Part shown: positions 17,287 through 26,213 of the stretch, piece after piece
Numbering within the stretch: position 1 is the stretch's first letter
How the letters are laid out: each line of letters begins with the position of its first letter
Position numbers and translations under genes: made by a program
The notes under the pieces: generated by a model
Seen by the model: only the letters and a program-made list of their open reading frames with translations
Databases searched by the model: none
What the model was told of the DNA's origin: nothing
Source: Gammaproteobacteria bacterium
GTDB taxonomy: Bacteria > Pseudomonadota > Gammaproteobacteria > Pseudomonadales > Azotimanducaceae
Length of the DNA: 64,000 bases
Direction: 5' to 3'
Assembly (NCBI GenBank): GCA_007694905.1
Contig: REEU01000152.1
Coordinates: 42,907-106,906, forward strand

Positions 17287-17661
17287 TCAACGATTCAGGA
17301 CCCGATAGCCGCGGCCCGACAGACAGGTCTTCACCACCTGCTGCTGTTCCCGCCACGCGTCGCGGCCGCCACGGGCACCCCCGACGATGCCACCGACCCC
17401 TGCGCCCCGCTTCGCGCGGTCGGAGCCGCCTGTCACGGCGCCCACGGCAGCCCCCACCGCTGCGGTGCCTGCTGCGTTGGCCGCGACCTTTTCGCCGGTC
17501 CGGACCTCTTCCGCGTAGCTCGTGCAATCCGCGAGATCACGCTCGTACTGCGCCATGTCCACGCCCTGCCGGTCGATGATGACGTCGCGGCCGGCCTGAC
17601 TCGCGCAGCCCGCCCCGGCCATCAAAAGTCCCGCAAGCACGCATGCGTTCAGCGTTCGCAT
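17287..17661 (-). CDS. Glycine-zipper lipoprotein
   Basis: 124 residues. Lipoprotein signal MRTLNACVLAGLLMAGAGC with Cys at 19, a soluble stretch containing QYERDLADCTSYAEE, then a glycine-zipper hairpin (about 65-100: AAVGAAVGAVTGG and GAGVGGIVGGARGG) and a conserved-looking C-terminal CLSGRGYRVLN. Such small outer-membrane proteins are common in gammaproteobacteria; the zipper probably inserts in or packs against the membrane. No enzymatic role is implied. Confidence 0.85.
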   Translation of the reverse strand: MRTLNACVLAGLLMAGAGCASQAGRDVIIDRQGVDMAQYERDLADCTSYAEEVRTGEKVAANAAGTAAVGAAVGAVTGGSDRAKRGAGVGGIVGGARGGRDAWREQQQVVKTCLSGRGYRVLNR

Positions 17662-17820
17662 GGTTTCACCTCGTCCTGCTTGGCTGATGATGGTTACTAT
17701 CTTTCACCCCGGCTGAAGCCAGCCTGAAGGGATCAGTGCCCGACGCCGATCGTCGTCCCCGTGCTGCGCACCCTGCAGCGAATTTCGCTATCGTCCCTGG
17801 AAAACTATGAGGAGGACGCC

Positions 17821-18306
17821 ATGGACGCAGCGCTGCCGGCACCGTTCGAATGCCCCGAGGCGCGGGTCATCGATGACTGGGTGGACTACAACGGTCACAT
17901 GAACATGGCCTTTTACAACGTGGTCTTCGACCAGGCCGTGGACCACGTGTATGACCAGCTCGGCATAGGCGTCGGGTATCTCGACGGGAGCGGCTGTTCC
18001 ACCTTCACGCTGGAGGCCCACGTCACCTACCTGCGCGAAGTCATGGTGGGCGATCCGCTGCGGGTCACCTGGCAACTGCTCGACTACGACGCCAAGCGGC
18101 TGCACTACTTCGAGCACATGTACCACGCCGAGGAGGGCTACCTGGCGGCCACCTCGGAGCAGCTCAGCATCCACGTCGATCTGGGCGAGCGCCGCTCCAC
18201 ACCCTTCTCAGACGCATCGCTGGCGCGTTTCGCCCGGGTTCTCGAGACGCATGCTTCGCTGCCGCGACCGAGTCAGGCCGGCCACGTCATCGGCATCCCG
18301 CGGTGA
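17821..18306 (+). CDS. Hotdog thioesterase (betainyl-CoA thioesterase-like)
   Basis: 161 residues. The ATG at 17821 is preceded by GAGGAGG at the right distance. WVDYNGHMNMAFYNVVFDQA (about residue 20) is the 4-hydroxybenzoyl-CoA thioesterase signature with its catalytic Asp/His region, in the form seen in carnitine/betainyl-CoA thioesterase relatives; TFTLEAHVTYLREV and LHYFEHMYH follow the hotdog pattern. It would release a free acid from a small acyl-CoA. The stop codon overlaps the GTG of the DUF748 gene (GTGA). No carnitine genes are adjacent, so the substrate is open. Confidence 0.85.
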   Translation: MDAALPAPFECPEARVIDDWVDYNGHMNMAFYNVVFDQAVDHVYDQLGIGVGYLDGSGCSTFTLEAHVTYLREVMVGDPLRVTWQLLDYDAKRLHYFEHMYHAEEGYLAATSEQLSIHVDLGERRSTPFSDASLARFARVLETHASLPRPSQAGHVIGIPR

Positions 18307-21152
18307 CCGCGGCTGCACGGACGCCTCTGCTGCCGCGGGTTCTGCTCGCGCTGCTGGCACTGTGGGCGCTGCTCGGTTACCTGGCCGCGCCCTGGGTTCT
18401 GCAGCGCACGCTGCCGGGCATCGTCGCTGCGAACACGACCGCCGAGCTGACGCTGGGCGACGTGCAGTTCGACCCGTTCCGGTTGCGGCTGCTGCTGCAC
18501 GAGCCGAGACTCGTCGGCCCCCATGACGACCCTGACTTCGAAGCCAAAGAGGTCTTCGCTGCCCGGCAGGTCGAGCTGCGCCTGCTGGCACGAAGCCTGC
18601 GCACGTTCACTTCGATCATCGCGCTGGTAGTGGATGCTCCGCAGCTGCGCGTCGAGTTCGGCCCCGACGGCATCCTCAATCTCACCCGCCTCACCGCCGC
18701 CGAAGCAGCAGAGACGGCGGAGGGCGCCGCGCCCCCGAACCTCGCCCTGCAGCGTCTGCTGATACGTGACGGCAGCATCGACGTAGTCGATCGCAGCCGC
18801 CCGCAGCCCTTCCGGACCCGGGGCGAGCAACTCGCGGTGGATCTCCGCGAGCTGTGGCTGCACGATGGCCCGCCGGCACCGCTGTGGCTCGCCCTGCAGG
18901 TGGAAGGAGCAACGCTTGATGTTCGCGGCAGCATCGGCACAGCCCCGGAAGTGGATCTCGAGCTGACGCTGGTGGACGCGCCCCTGGAGCTCGCGGAACG
19001 CTGGCTGGCCGGTGAGGGCCCTCTCGCGGCGTTGTCAGGCATCGGCCACGCAGCTGCCCGCCTCACCCTGGACGCTGACGCTGTGCCACGCATTCACAAC
19101 GGCCGTGTTCAGCTGCAGGAGCTCGGCATCAGTGTGCCACCGCTGCTCGGGCTGGCTGCGCGACTTCAGCTTCTGCACCTCGACGGCGTCATCGGTTCGC
19201 TGTGGCCCCTGGATCTCGATGTCGGCAGCCTGGCCATGAAGCAAGGTCGCCTGGATCTGACGTATGCTGGTGAGCGTGAAGAATCCGCGCCGGACCATGT
19301 CCCTGCCCCGACGCCGGCCGAAGCTCTGCCCATTCAGCTCAGGCTCGCACGCCTCGACGTTCAGGCCATCGAAACCACCGTCACCGACACCACGTTGCCC
19401 ATCCCTCCCCGCCTGGCGTTCGGCCTCCGGCGATTCGAGGCGGAGCGTCTGGCCTGGCCAGCCACCGGCGCAGCGCCAAGCCCCCTGCATCTCGACGCAG
19501 GGCTCGCGCCGGACGGCCGCCTGGGATTCCGCGGCGACGTCGACCTTGCCCGCAACCGCATCTACGGCGATCTGGACCTGCGCCGCCTGCCGTTGCCTGC
19601 AGCCGCCCCCTGGGCCCACGCCTACAGCCGTCTCGGTCTGCGCCGCGGTACGCTCAACACCCGCGGCAATGCCCGCGTCGAATTCGGCGACAACGCGTTC
19701 GGCCTGACCCTGACGCTCGACGGCGCCATCGACGACTTCGCCCTCGATGACCCAGACGGAGTCGGACTCCTCGGCTGGCGCCGGCTGGACGTTGCCGGCC
19801 TCGCATTCGATCTCAGCGAACGCTGCATCAGCCTGGACAGCGTGGATCTGGTCGCACCCAACCTGCGCTTCGCCCGCCTGGCCGATGGCAGCACGAACCT
19901 GGCCGGCATCGGTCCCGTGAACGCAGCCCTCGAAGACGCGGCAGAAGCGAACGCCGTCGAGCCGCAACTCTGGCAGTGGCGTGTGGGTCGCTTCGATCTC
20001 CGGGACGGCGACCTGGACTTCATCGACGAGACGCTGGTGATTCCGTTCGCGACTACGGTGGAGGACCTCGCCGGCAGCGTCGAGGATCTGGCCTCCAGCG
20101 TGGAGCAGGAGGCGCGGCTGGAGCTCAATGGGCGCATTCCGCCCATGGGCAGCGCCCGCATCGAGGGGCGCGGCATCCCCATGGCACCGTTCGCGCGTTC
20201 GGACATCGAGCTCGACTTCCGCGGCGTGCCCATGCCGCGCATGACACCCTGGACCGGAACCTTCGCCGGTTACCGCGTCGCCGGCGGGCGGCTCAATCTG
20301 GACATGCGCTACCGGATCGAGGACGGCACCCTCGAGGCCAGCAATCGGATGGAAGTGAACGCCATGCGTCTCGGCGAGCGGGTCGATTCGCCGCGGGCCA
20401 TGGACATCCCGCTGCGGCTTGCGCTGTCACTGCTGCGCGACAGCAACGACAACATCCTGCTCGACGTGCCCGTCAGCGGCGACATGGACGACCCCCAGTT
20501 CAGCCTGCAGCCGGTGATCCTGCGCGCCGTCCGCAATGTCCTGACCAACATCGTCGCCGCTCCGTTCCGACTGCTGGCCGGACTGGTCGGCGGCGGCAGT
20601 GGCGCAGACCTCGAGCGCGTGGTGTATGAACTCGGCAGTGCCGAGCTGGATGAGGATCAGGAATCCCAGCTGATGATGCTGGAGACCGCGCTGGGCCAGC
20701 GCCCCGCCCTGCAGCTGATCCTGCCCGCCGTCCATGCCGGCGAGGACGACCGCGCGATCCTGCGCGAGCAGGCATTCGAGGACCTGCTCGCCGACACTGC
20801 GGACGACCGCGATACGGCCCTGCGACGGCTGTTTGCCAAGCGCTATGGAGAAGACGAACTGGCAGCACTCGAGAACGTGCACCGGGAAGCCGCGACGCAG
20901 GACGAAGAACCTGAGGATCACGCAGAAGGCCTGCTGCTGGCGGAACTCGAGAGTCGCCTGCGCACGACGGTGGAGGTACCCGACGAGCACCTCGAGGCGC
21001 TGGCCCGCGCCCGCGCCGAGGCGGTCTATATCTATCTCACCGAGGCCGGCATGGGACCCGAACGCATCCGCTTCGCACCCGAGGTCACCGAAGTCGACCG
21101 CAGCAACGCACGCGTCCCGCTGCACTTCGAACTCGATGCGACCGAGCTCTAG
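18303..21152 (+). CDS. DUF748 (AsmA-like) envelope protein
   Basis: 949 residues from a GTG that overlaps the preceding stop. One N-terminal membrane anchor (LLPRVLLALLALWALLGYLA), then repeated beta-strand blocks (about 40-800) with the DUF748 phrases VQFDPFRLRLLLHEP and LLDVPVSGDMDDPQFSL, and a C-terminal OmpA-like-sized alpha/beta segment rich in acidic residues. DUF748 proteins belong with AsmA/YhdP-type bridges thought to move phospholipids across the periplasm. The stop codon TAG is completed by the first base of the inverted-repeat element, so the original C-terminus may have been slightly different. Confidence 0.88.
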   Translation: MTAAARTPLLPRVLLALLALWALLGYLAAPWVLQRTLPGIVAANTTAELTLGDVQFDPFRLRLLLHEPRLVGPHDDPDFEAKEVFAARQVELRLLARSLRTFTSIIALVVDAPQLRVEFGPDGILNLTRLTAAEAAETAEGAAPPNLALQRLLIRDGSIDVVDRSRPQPFRTRGEQLAVDLRELWLHDGPPAPLWLALQVEGATLDVRGSIGTAPEVDLELTLVDAPLELAERWLAGEGPLAALSGIGHAAARLTLDADAVPRIHNGRVQLQELGISVPPLLGLAARLQLLHLDGVIGSLWPLDLDVGSLAMKQGRLDLTYAGEREESAPDHVPAPTPAEALPIQLRLARLDVQAIETTVTDTTLPIPPRLAFGLRRFEAERLAWPATGAAPSPLHLDAGLAPDGRLGFRGDVDLARNRIYGDLDLRRLPLPAAAPWAHAYSRLGLRRGTLNTRGNARVEFGDNAFGLTLTLDGAIDDFALDDPDGVGLLGWRRLDVAGLAFDLSERCISLDSVDLVAPNLRFARLADGSTNLAGIGPVNAALEDAAEANAVEPQLWQWRVGRFDLRDGDLDFIDETLVIPFATTVEDLAGSVEDLASSVEQEARLELNGRIPPMGSARIEGRGIPMAPFARSDIELDFRGVPMPRMTPWTGTFAGYRVAGGRLNLDMRYRIEDGTLEASNRMEVNAMRLGERVDSPRAMDIPLRLALSLLRDSNDNILLDVPVSGDMDDPQFSLQPVILRAVRNVLTNIVAAPFRLLAGLVGGGSGADLERVVYELGSAELDEDQESQLMMLETALGQRPALQLILPAVHAGEDDRAILREQAFEDLLADTADDRDTALRRLFAKRYGEDELAALENVHREAATQDEEPEDHAEGLLLAELESRLRTTVEVPDEHLEALARARAEAVYIYLTEAGMGPERIRFAPEVTEVDRSNARVPLHFELDATEL

Positions 21153-21429
21153 TGTCCCGACCCCGAAGTTCGCAGCACTGTGAGCTTGACTGCGGTTCGG
21201 ACACAAGGCGCGCCGAGGAGGCGTATCGGGAATACGTCGACGAGGTGCAACGCGGTGTCCGGGCCGCAGGCAAGCTCCGGCATGCCGGACCACCGGAGGG
21301 CGCGGCCTGTATGGCCGCCGGGCGGTGTTGCGTCCGCTCGACGTGGGGCCCGCCACGCCTTCGCGAACGCGCCTTGCCCGGCAGCCATACAGGCTCGCGC
21401 ACAGACTGCGAACTTCGGGTTCGGGACAC
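21152..21429. mobile_element. 278-bp MITE-like inverted-repeat element
   Basis: Terminal inverted repeats of 24 bases (21152-21175 and 21406-21429) match at 23 of 24 positions, starting GTGTCC and ending GGACAC. A TA dinucleotide flanks each side, as expected of IS630/Tc1-mariner type insertions. Inside are a second 18-base inverted pair (21306-21323 with 21376-21393, 17 of 18) and a perfect 14-base palindrome (21276-21289). No convincing protein is encoded. It fills the space between the DUF748 stop and the end of the RND operon. A shortened relative lies at 9733-9770. Confidence 0.7.
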
Positions 21430-21454
21430 TACGACATCCGTCTGGGCGCTGGCT

Positions 21455-22762
21455 TCAGCCGGCATCGCCGTTGGCTGCGCTGCGGGTCGCGGCAGGGTCG
21501 GCGGCGATCCGATCCCCCACGGGCGCGACCCTCAGACCACTCATGGCCTGGGGCAGTTGCGTCGTGATGACGCGCTGCCCCGCGCGCAGTCCCGGCGATC
21601 GGACCAACATGCGATAGCCGTTGCCGTTGCCGCTCTCACCCACCACTTCCACGGCCATCGCGACGAGGCGCTCGTCCTCTACCCGGTAGATGCGGTTGTT
21701 CTCGTAGATGGCCTGCACGGGAAGTGCGACCAGATCGGGCTGGGCCGGCAGGCTGATGCGCAGGTCGACGACGCGGCCGAGTTCCACGGCAGGTCCGGCT
21801 TCAAGTCGGAAGAAGGCATCGATGCCGCTGCGTCCGCTCTTCTGGGCGCTGGCAAGGCGCTGCAGGGTGAGGTCGACCTGGCCGTCCTGCACGTTGAGCG
21901 TCGCGGTCACAGGGATGCCGGCCTGCAGCTGACTGCGCAGACGCCCGGCGTAGTCGCCGGTCAGCGTCGCACGGACTTCGAAGCTGTCGGCGTCGGCGAG
22001 TCTCACCAGCGGCGTGCCCGGCAGGACCTGATTGCCGCGAGCCACATGGACGGCCAGCACGGGGCCGCTGAACGGCGCCCTGATGCGCGTGCGTTCCAGA
22101 TCGATGCGGCTGCGCTCCTCGGCGACCTCGGCGCGGGCGACCGCGGCCTGCTGACGCTCGATCCGGTTCGGATAGTTCGCCAGCTCCGCCCGATAGCGGG
22201 CAGCGGCCATGCGGGCACGGGCCGCGTCCTCGCGCACCTCGTCGAGCAGCGCTCGCGCCACCATGCGGCGTTCGTAGAGCTCCTCGAAACGGGTGAGTTT
22301 CGCGTTCGACAGCAGAACCAGGCCTTCCTGCTCCTCTGCCTCACTGGCAGCAAGGGCGGCATCGGCCTTCAGCGTGGCGAGCTCGGCACGGGCCTGGCGG
22401 GTCTCCGCCTGGCGGGCACGCAGATCCAGGCGGGTCTGGGTGGCGTCGAGTTGCACGAGCACGGTGCCGGCTTCGACCCACTCGCCCTCGCGCACCTCCA
22501 CTGCAGCGACCGGGGCGGCGAGCGGCGCTTCGAGCTCGGTGACAGCTGCGGCCTCGATGCGGCCGTAGACGCTGACAGCAGGTGCGCGCAGGCCGGGTTC
22601 CACGACCTGAATCGAGACGGCATGGGCGCGTTCCTCGGCCTCCGCCTGGGGCGGTTTCGGCGTGGTCGCGATCAGGGTGCCGGCGACGCCGACCCCGAAC
22701 AGCAGCACGACGGCACCGGGCAGGAAACGAACGAGATGATGGCGTTGCAGGAAGCGTTTCAT
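21455..22762 (-). CDS. RND efflux periplasmic adaptor (membrane fusion protein)
   Basis: 435 residues from the ATG at 22762, which overlaps the permease stop by 4 bases. A signal anchor (FLPGAVVLLFGVGVAGTLIA) precedes the biotinyl-lipoyl half-motifs (VAAVEVREGEWVEAGTVLV and IRAPFSGPVLAVHVARGNQV), between which lies an alpha-helical hairpin (about 125-225). The beta-barrel and membrane-proximal domains follow (LVALPVQAIYENNRIYRV). It links the inner-membrane pump to an outer-membrane TolC-type channel, which is not encoded here. Substrate cannot be deduced. Confidence 0.92.
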   Translation of the reverse strand: MKRFLQRHHLVRFLPGAVVLLFGVGVAGTLIATTPKPPQAEAEERAHAVSIQVVEPGLRAPAVSVYGRIEAAAVTELEAPLAAPVAAVEVREGEWVEAGTVLVQLDATQTRLDLRARQAETRQARAELATLKADAALAASEAEEQEGLVLLSNAKLTRFEELYERRMVARALLDEVREDAARARMAAARYRAELANYPNRIERQQAAVARAEVAEERSRIDLERTRIRAPFSGPVLAVHVARGNQVLPGTPLVRLADADSFEVRATLTGDYAGRLRSQLQAGIPVTATLNVQDGQVDLTLQRLASAQKSGRSGIDAFFRLEAGPAVELGRVVDLRISLPAQPDLVALPVQAIYENNRIYRVEDERLVAMAVEVVGESGNGNGYRMLVRSPGLRAGQRVITTQLPQAMSGLRVAPVGDRIAADPAATRSAANGDAG

Positions 22763-25700
22763 GCCTTCAGATCTCCGTGTTGGATCAAGGTTGCAGGCTG
22801 AGCCGTGCGGCTGCTGCGAAAAGCGTTGCCGAGTAGCGCGCGCAGACGCTGATGCGCGCCTGCGATGAGCAGAATCAGGGCCGGTACCACCAGCAGTACG
22901 AGCAGGGTCGCGAAGGCGAGCCCGAAGCTCAGGGTCACTGCAATCGGCACGATGAACAGGCCAATGGACGAGGTCTCGAACAGCAGCGGGCTGAGGCCGG
23001 CAATGGTCGTCAGGGAGGTGAGGATCACCGCGCGCAGCCGGGCCGTAGCCGCGTACTCCAGCGCGTCCTTCATGGCTGCGCCGGCATCCAGGGCACGCCG
23101 GAAGAACGTGACCAGGACGATGGAATCGTTGACGACCACGCCGGTCAGCGCGAAGAACGCGAGCAGGGACATCACGCCCATGTCCATGCCCATGATCCAG
23201 TGTCCGGCGATGGCGCCTGTCAGCCCGAACGGAATCGTGATCATGATGGCCAGCGGCCAGATCCAGGATGCGAACACCCAGGTCAGGATGAGATAGATGA
23301 ACACCAGGGTGAGCAGGGCGCCGCTCTGCATGGTCCTGAGCATTTCCTCGTCCTGCAGGGACTTGCCTGACAGGCCCGATTCCACATCCCAGGTCCGGCG
23401 GATCTCCGGCAGCACGTTGTCGCGGACATCGGCGAGGATCTGCATGGCGTTGCCGGCGCTTGCGTCCACCCACGCGCTCACCCGCACGGCGAGTTCTCCG
23501 TCCACGTGGCGGATGGTGTCGATGCCGCGCCGCGACTCGAGGCGGGCGACCGTGGCCAGCGGCAGCATGCCGCCGTTGGGCGCCGCGATCTGAAAGCGTC
23601 GCAGAGAGGCGAGATCGCGACGCTCGTCGTCCGCGAGCATCACCCGTACTTCGAGCTCGCTCTCGTCGCGATTGAAGATCTGCACCCGGTGCCCGTTGTA
23701 GGCGGCGTTGAGCTGACGTCCGAGGGCTGCCGGCGTGAGTCCGAGCGCGCGGCCTTCGGGCGTCAGACTGAAGATCCACTGCTCCCGGCCCCAGGGCAGG
23801 TCGTCGCCGACCTCAGTGACTCCGTCGTAGCGGGCCAGGCGCGCAGCGAGATCTTCGGCGGCGGACTTCAGCGTCACGGCATCGCGGCCACGCAAGCGGA
23901 ACGTGATGTCCGGTCCGCCGGCGTTCGGGCCCCCGGCGACACGCATGCGCAGTTCCTCGACCACGGGCGGGATGACGACGCGCTTCTGCCACGCGTCGAG
24001 GAAGGTCTGGGGTGCGGTCGTCCGGTCCTCCTCGAACGCGTAGCCGGTGTGGATCGACGCGTACTCCGCGCCGGTCTGGCGTTCGTTGTCGAAGTTGGCG
24101 AGGTGGTTGCGGCTCACCCAGTGCTCGATGTTCTCCGCACCGAGTTCGTCCCGGGTCGCGAGCAGCGTGTCCTCGAGGTGCTCGATGAAGCGGTCGCGCT
24201 CGGCGGGGGTTGCTGCGGCGGCGAAGCGGATGTCCGCCTGCAGGCTCTCGAACTGCATGCCGGTGACCATGTTAAGACCGACCCGCTGGGAGGCGACGAG
24301 AGAAAAAGCCATGGCCATGGCGGCGATGGCGCAGCACAGCGTGACACCGGGCCGTGCCAGTGCCCGCTGCAGCAGCGGACGGAACCACTGCTCGCGGAAG
24401 GCCTCGAACCCGGCATCGAAGCGGGCGCGGAAACGACCGGGCACCGCTGCGGGACGTTCGAGGCTGGTCTTCAGGTGGTGGGGCAGGACCAGGAAACATT
24501 CCACCAGCGAGGCCAGGATGATGCACAGCAGGACCGTGGGCAGGGTCAGGATGATCTCACCGAACGGCCCCCCGAACAGCAGCAGCGGAGCAAAGGCGGC
24601 CAGCGTGGTGAGGGATGCGGTCACGACCGGTACCCACATGCGCCGGGCGCCGGCCACGGCCGCGGCCTGCGCATCGAGCCCCTGTTGATGATGGGTGACG
24701 ATGTCCTCGCCCACGACGATGGCGTCGTCCACGACGATGCCCGTCGCCATGATGAACGCGATCAGTGCCAGGATGTTGATGCCGCCGTCGAACACGCCCC
24801 AGTAGATGGCCAGCGCCATGGCGAAGCTGACGGGAATGCCGAGGGACACCCAGCCGGCTACCCGGCCGCCGAGGAACAGCAGCAGAACGAGCACGACCAG
24901 GGCGAGTCCCGTGAGGCCGTTCTTGCCGATGAGCATGAGCTGATCGGCGAGAAACTCCTTCGCCTCCCAGGTGATGCTGAGTTCGACGCCCTCCGGCAGT
25001 CGTGGCCGCGTATCGTCGAGCCAGTCGTGGACGATCTTCGAGGCAAAAAACGCATCGGTGCTGCGGGAGCGGTTCAAGACCATCTCGATGGCGGGCCGGC
25101 CCCGTTGCCGGACCTGCACCTGGTCTTCGCGGCTGCGGTGCTCGATGCGGGCGAAGTCCTTCAGGCGCATGAGATCGCCGTCGCGAACGAGTTCGAGTTG
25201 TTCGAAACCGGTGACGGAGCGCTGCTGATCGAGTCCCCTCAGCTGACGGGCGCCCTGGGCCCGCCCCACCGTGCCGGCGGGTACGTCCGCGGACAGCCGT
25301 GCGATCTCATCGGCCAGTTCCGTGAGCGTCATATCCAGCTCGGTGAGCGCACTGCTGCCCACCATGATGGCCAGTTCCTGCTCGGGCAGCCCCTGCAGGC
25401 GGACGTCCTCCACACCGCGCGCCCGCAGCTCGCGTTCGAAGCCGCGGACCAGCGGCACCAGTTCGGCAAGTTCGCCGGGCCCGGTCACCAGGATGGTGGC
25501 GATGTCCTCCAGGTTGCGGTCGATGTAGATCAGCGGTGGCTCGATGTCGGAAGGCAGGTTGCGAACGGCGGACACCTGCTGCTTGACGCCGTCCAGCGCC
25601 CGGGTCAGATCTGCGCGATGGTCCATTTCCACCAGCATGCGGGACCGTCCCGGGATGGTGATCGAGCGGACCTCCTTGATGTCTGCCAGCGTGCGCAGTA

Positions 25701-25962
25701 GCTGCTGCACCGGGATCGTGATCATCTGCTCCACGTCTTCGGCGCCGGCCCCGGGCCAGTGGATCTCCACCCAGACCCCCGGCCACTGCACGTCCGGGTC
25801 GAACTGGGTGGTAACATGGCGCGCCGCCCAGGCACCGGCCAGGATCATCATGATCATGACCAGATTCGCGGCCACCTTGTGGCGGGCGAACAGCTCCATC
25901 AGCGAAAACCCGCCTTCTGTGGAGACCTGCCGGTATGGTGGAGCGATCCGTCGTGGTGTCAT
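22759..25962 (-). CDS. RND-family efflux permease
   Basis: 1067 residues from ATG 25962; ATG 25899 would give 1046, nearer AcrB, but the intervening EGGFSLMELFARHKVAANL looks native. Twelve membrane segments with two large periplasmic loops are evident. TM4 carries the proton-relay pair in GIVVDDAIVVGED, and TM10-like sequence reads GVVVNDSIVLV. The pump exports hydrophobic compounds using the proton gradient together with the coupled adaptor downstream. The related duplicated half LTLVFIYLILTWVF shows the internal repeat of the family. No regulator gene is adjacent. Confidence 0.93.
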   Translation of the reverse strand: MTPRRIAPPYRQVSTEGGFSLMELFARHKVAANLVMIMMILAGAWAARHVTTQFDPDVQWPGVWVEIHWPGAGAEDVEQMITIPVQQLLRTLADIKEVRSITIPGRSRMLVEMDHRADLTRALDGVKQQVSAVRNLPSDIEPPLIYIDRNLEDIATILVTGPGELAELVPLVRGFERELRARGVEDVRLQGLPEQELAIMVGSSALTELDMTLTELADEIARLSADVPAGTVGRAQGARQLRGLDQQRSVTGFEQLELVRDGDLMRLKDFARIEHRSREDQVQVRQRGRPAIEMVLNRSRSTDAFFASKIVHDWLDDTRPRLPEGVELSITWEAKEFLADQLMLIGKNGLTGLALVVLVLLLFLGGRVAGWVSLGIPVSFAMALAIYWGVFDGGINILALIAFIMATGIVVDDAIVVGEDIVTHHQQGLDAQAAAVAGARRMWVPVVTASLTTLAAFAPLLLFGGPFGEIILTLPTVLLCIILASLVECFLVLPHHLKTSLERPAAVPGRFRARFDAGFEAFREQWFRPLLQRALARPGVTLCCAIAAMAMAFSLVASQRVGLNMVTGMQFESLQADIRFAAAATPAERDRFIEHLEDTLLATRDELGAENIEHWVSRNHLANFDNERQTGAEYASIHTGYAFEEDRTTAPQTFLDAWQKRVVIPPVVEELRMRVAGGPNAGGPDITFRLRGRDAVTLKSAAEDLAARLARYDGVTEVGDDLPWGREQWIFSLTPEGRALGLTPAALGRQLNAAYNGHRVQIFNRDESELEVRVMLADDERRDLASLRRFQIAAPNGGMLPLATVARLESRRGIDTIRHVDGELAVRVSAWVDASAGNAMQILADVRDNVLPEIRRTWDVESGLSGKSLQDEEMLRTMQSGALLTLVFIYLILTWVFASWIWPLAIMITIPFGLTGAIAGHWIMGMDMGVMSLLAFFALTGVVVNDSIVLVTFFRRALDAGAAMKDALEYAATARLRAVILTSLTTIAGLSPLLFETSSIGLFIVPIAVTLSFGLAFATLLVLLVVPALILLIAGAHQRLRALLGNAFRSSRTAQPATLIQHGDLKA

Positions 25963-26213
25963 GGCCCGTGGCAACGTCCAGAGTGGTTCTGATGCAGAAC
26001 GCATTCTCAGGATTCGTGCCAGCTCTCATGAATTAGGTAACTGTCTGAAATTAAATGTTTTATTTTTACGCCTGGAGCACGTAAAACAAGGCGCGGTGGC
26101 GACTTTCACCAGCGAATGGCAAATTCCGCCAGCGAAGCGTTCAGCCCGTATCGATGAACGAAGTGGCCCAGGGATGGCGCCATTGCATCTCGAGCCTGCC
26201 CGAGGGGGATGAG

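Noticed and set aside
21152..21429. Degraded protein gene inside the inverted-repeat element
   Set aside because: Frames crossing it are Arg/Ala-rich, without motifs, and broken by the palindromes.
23506..25701. 731-codon plus-strand frame opposite the RND permease
   Set aside because: Gln/His/Gly-rich shadow of the permease; no start context or motif.
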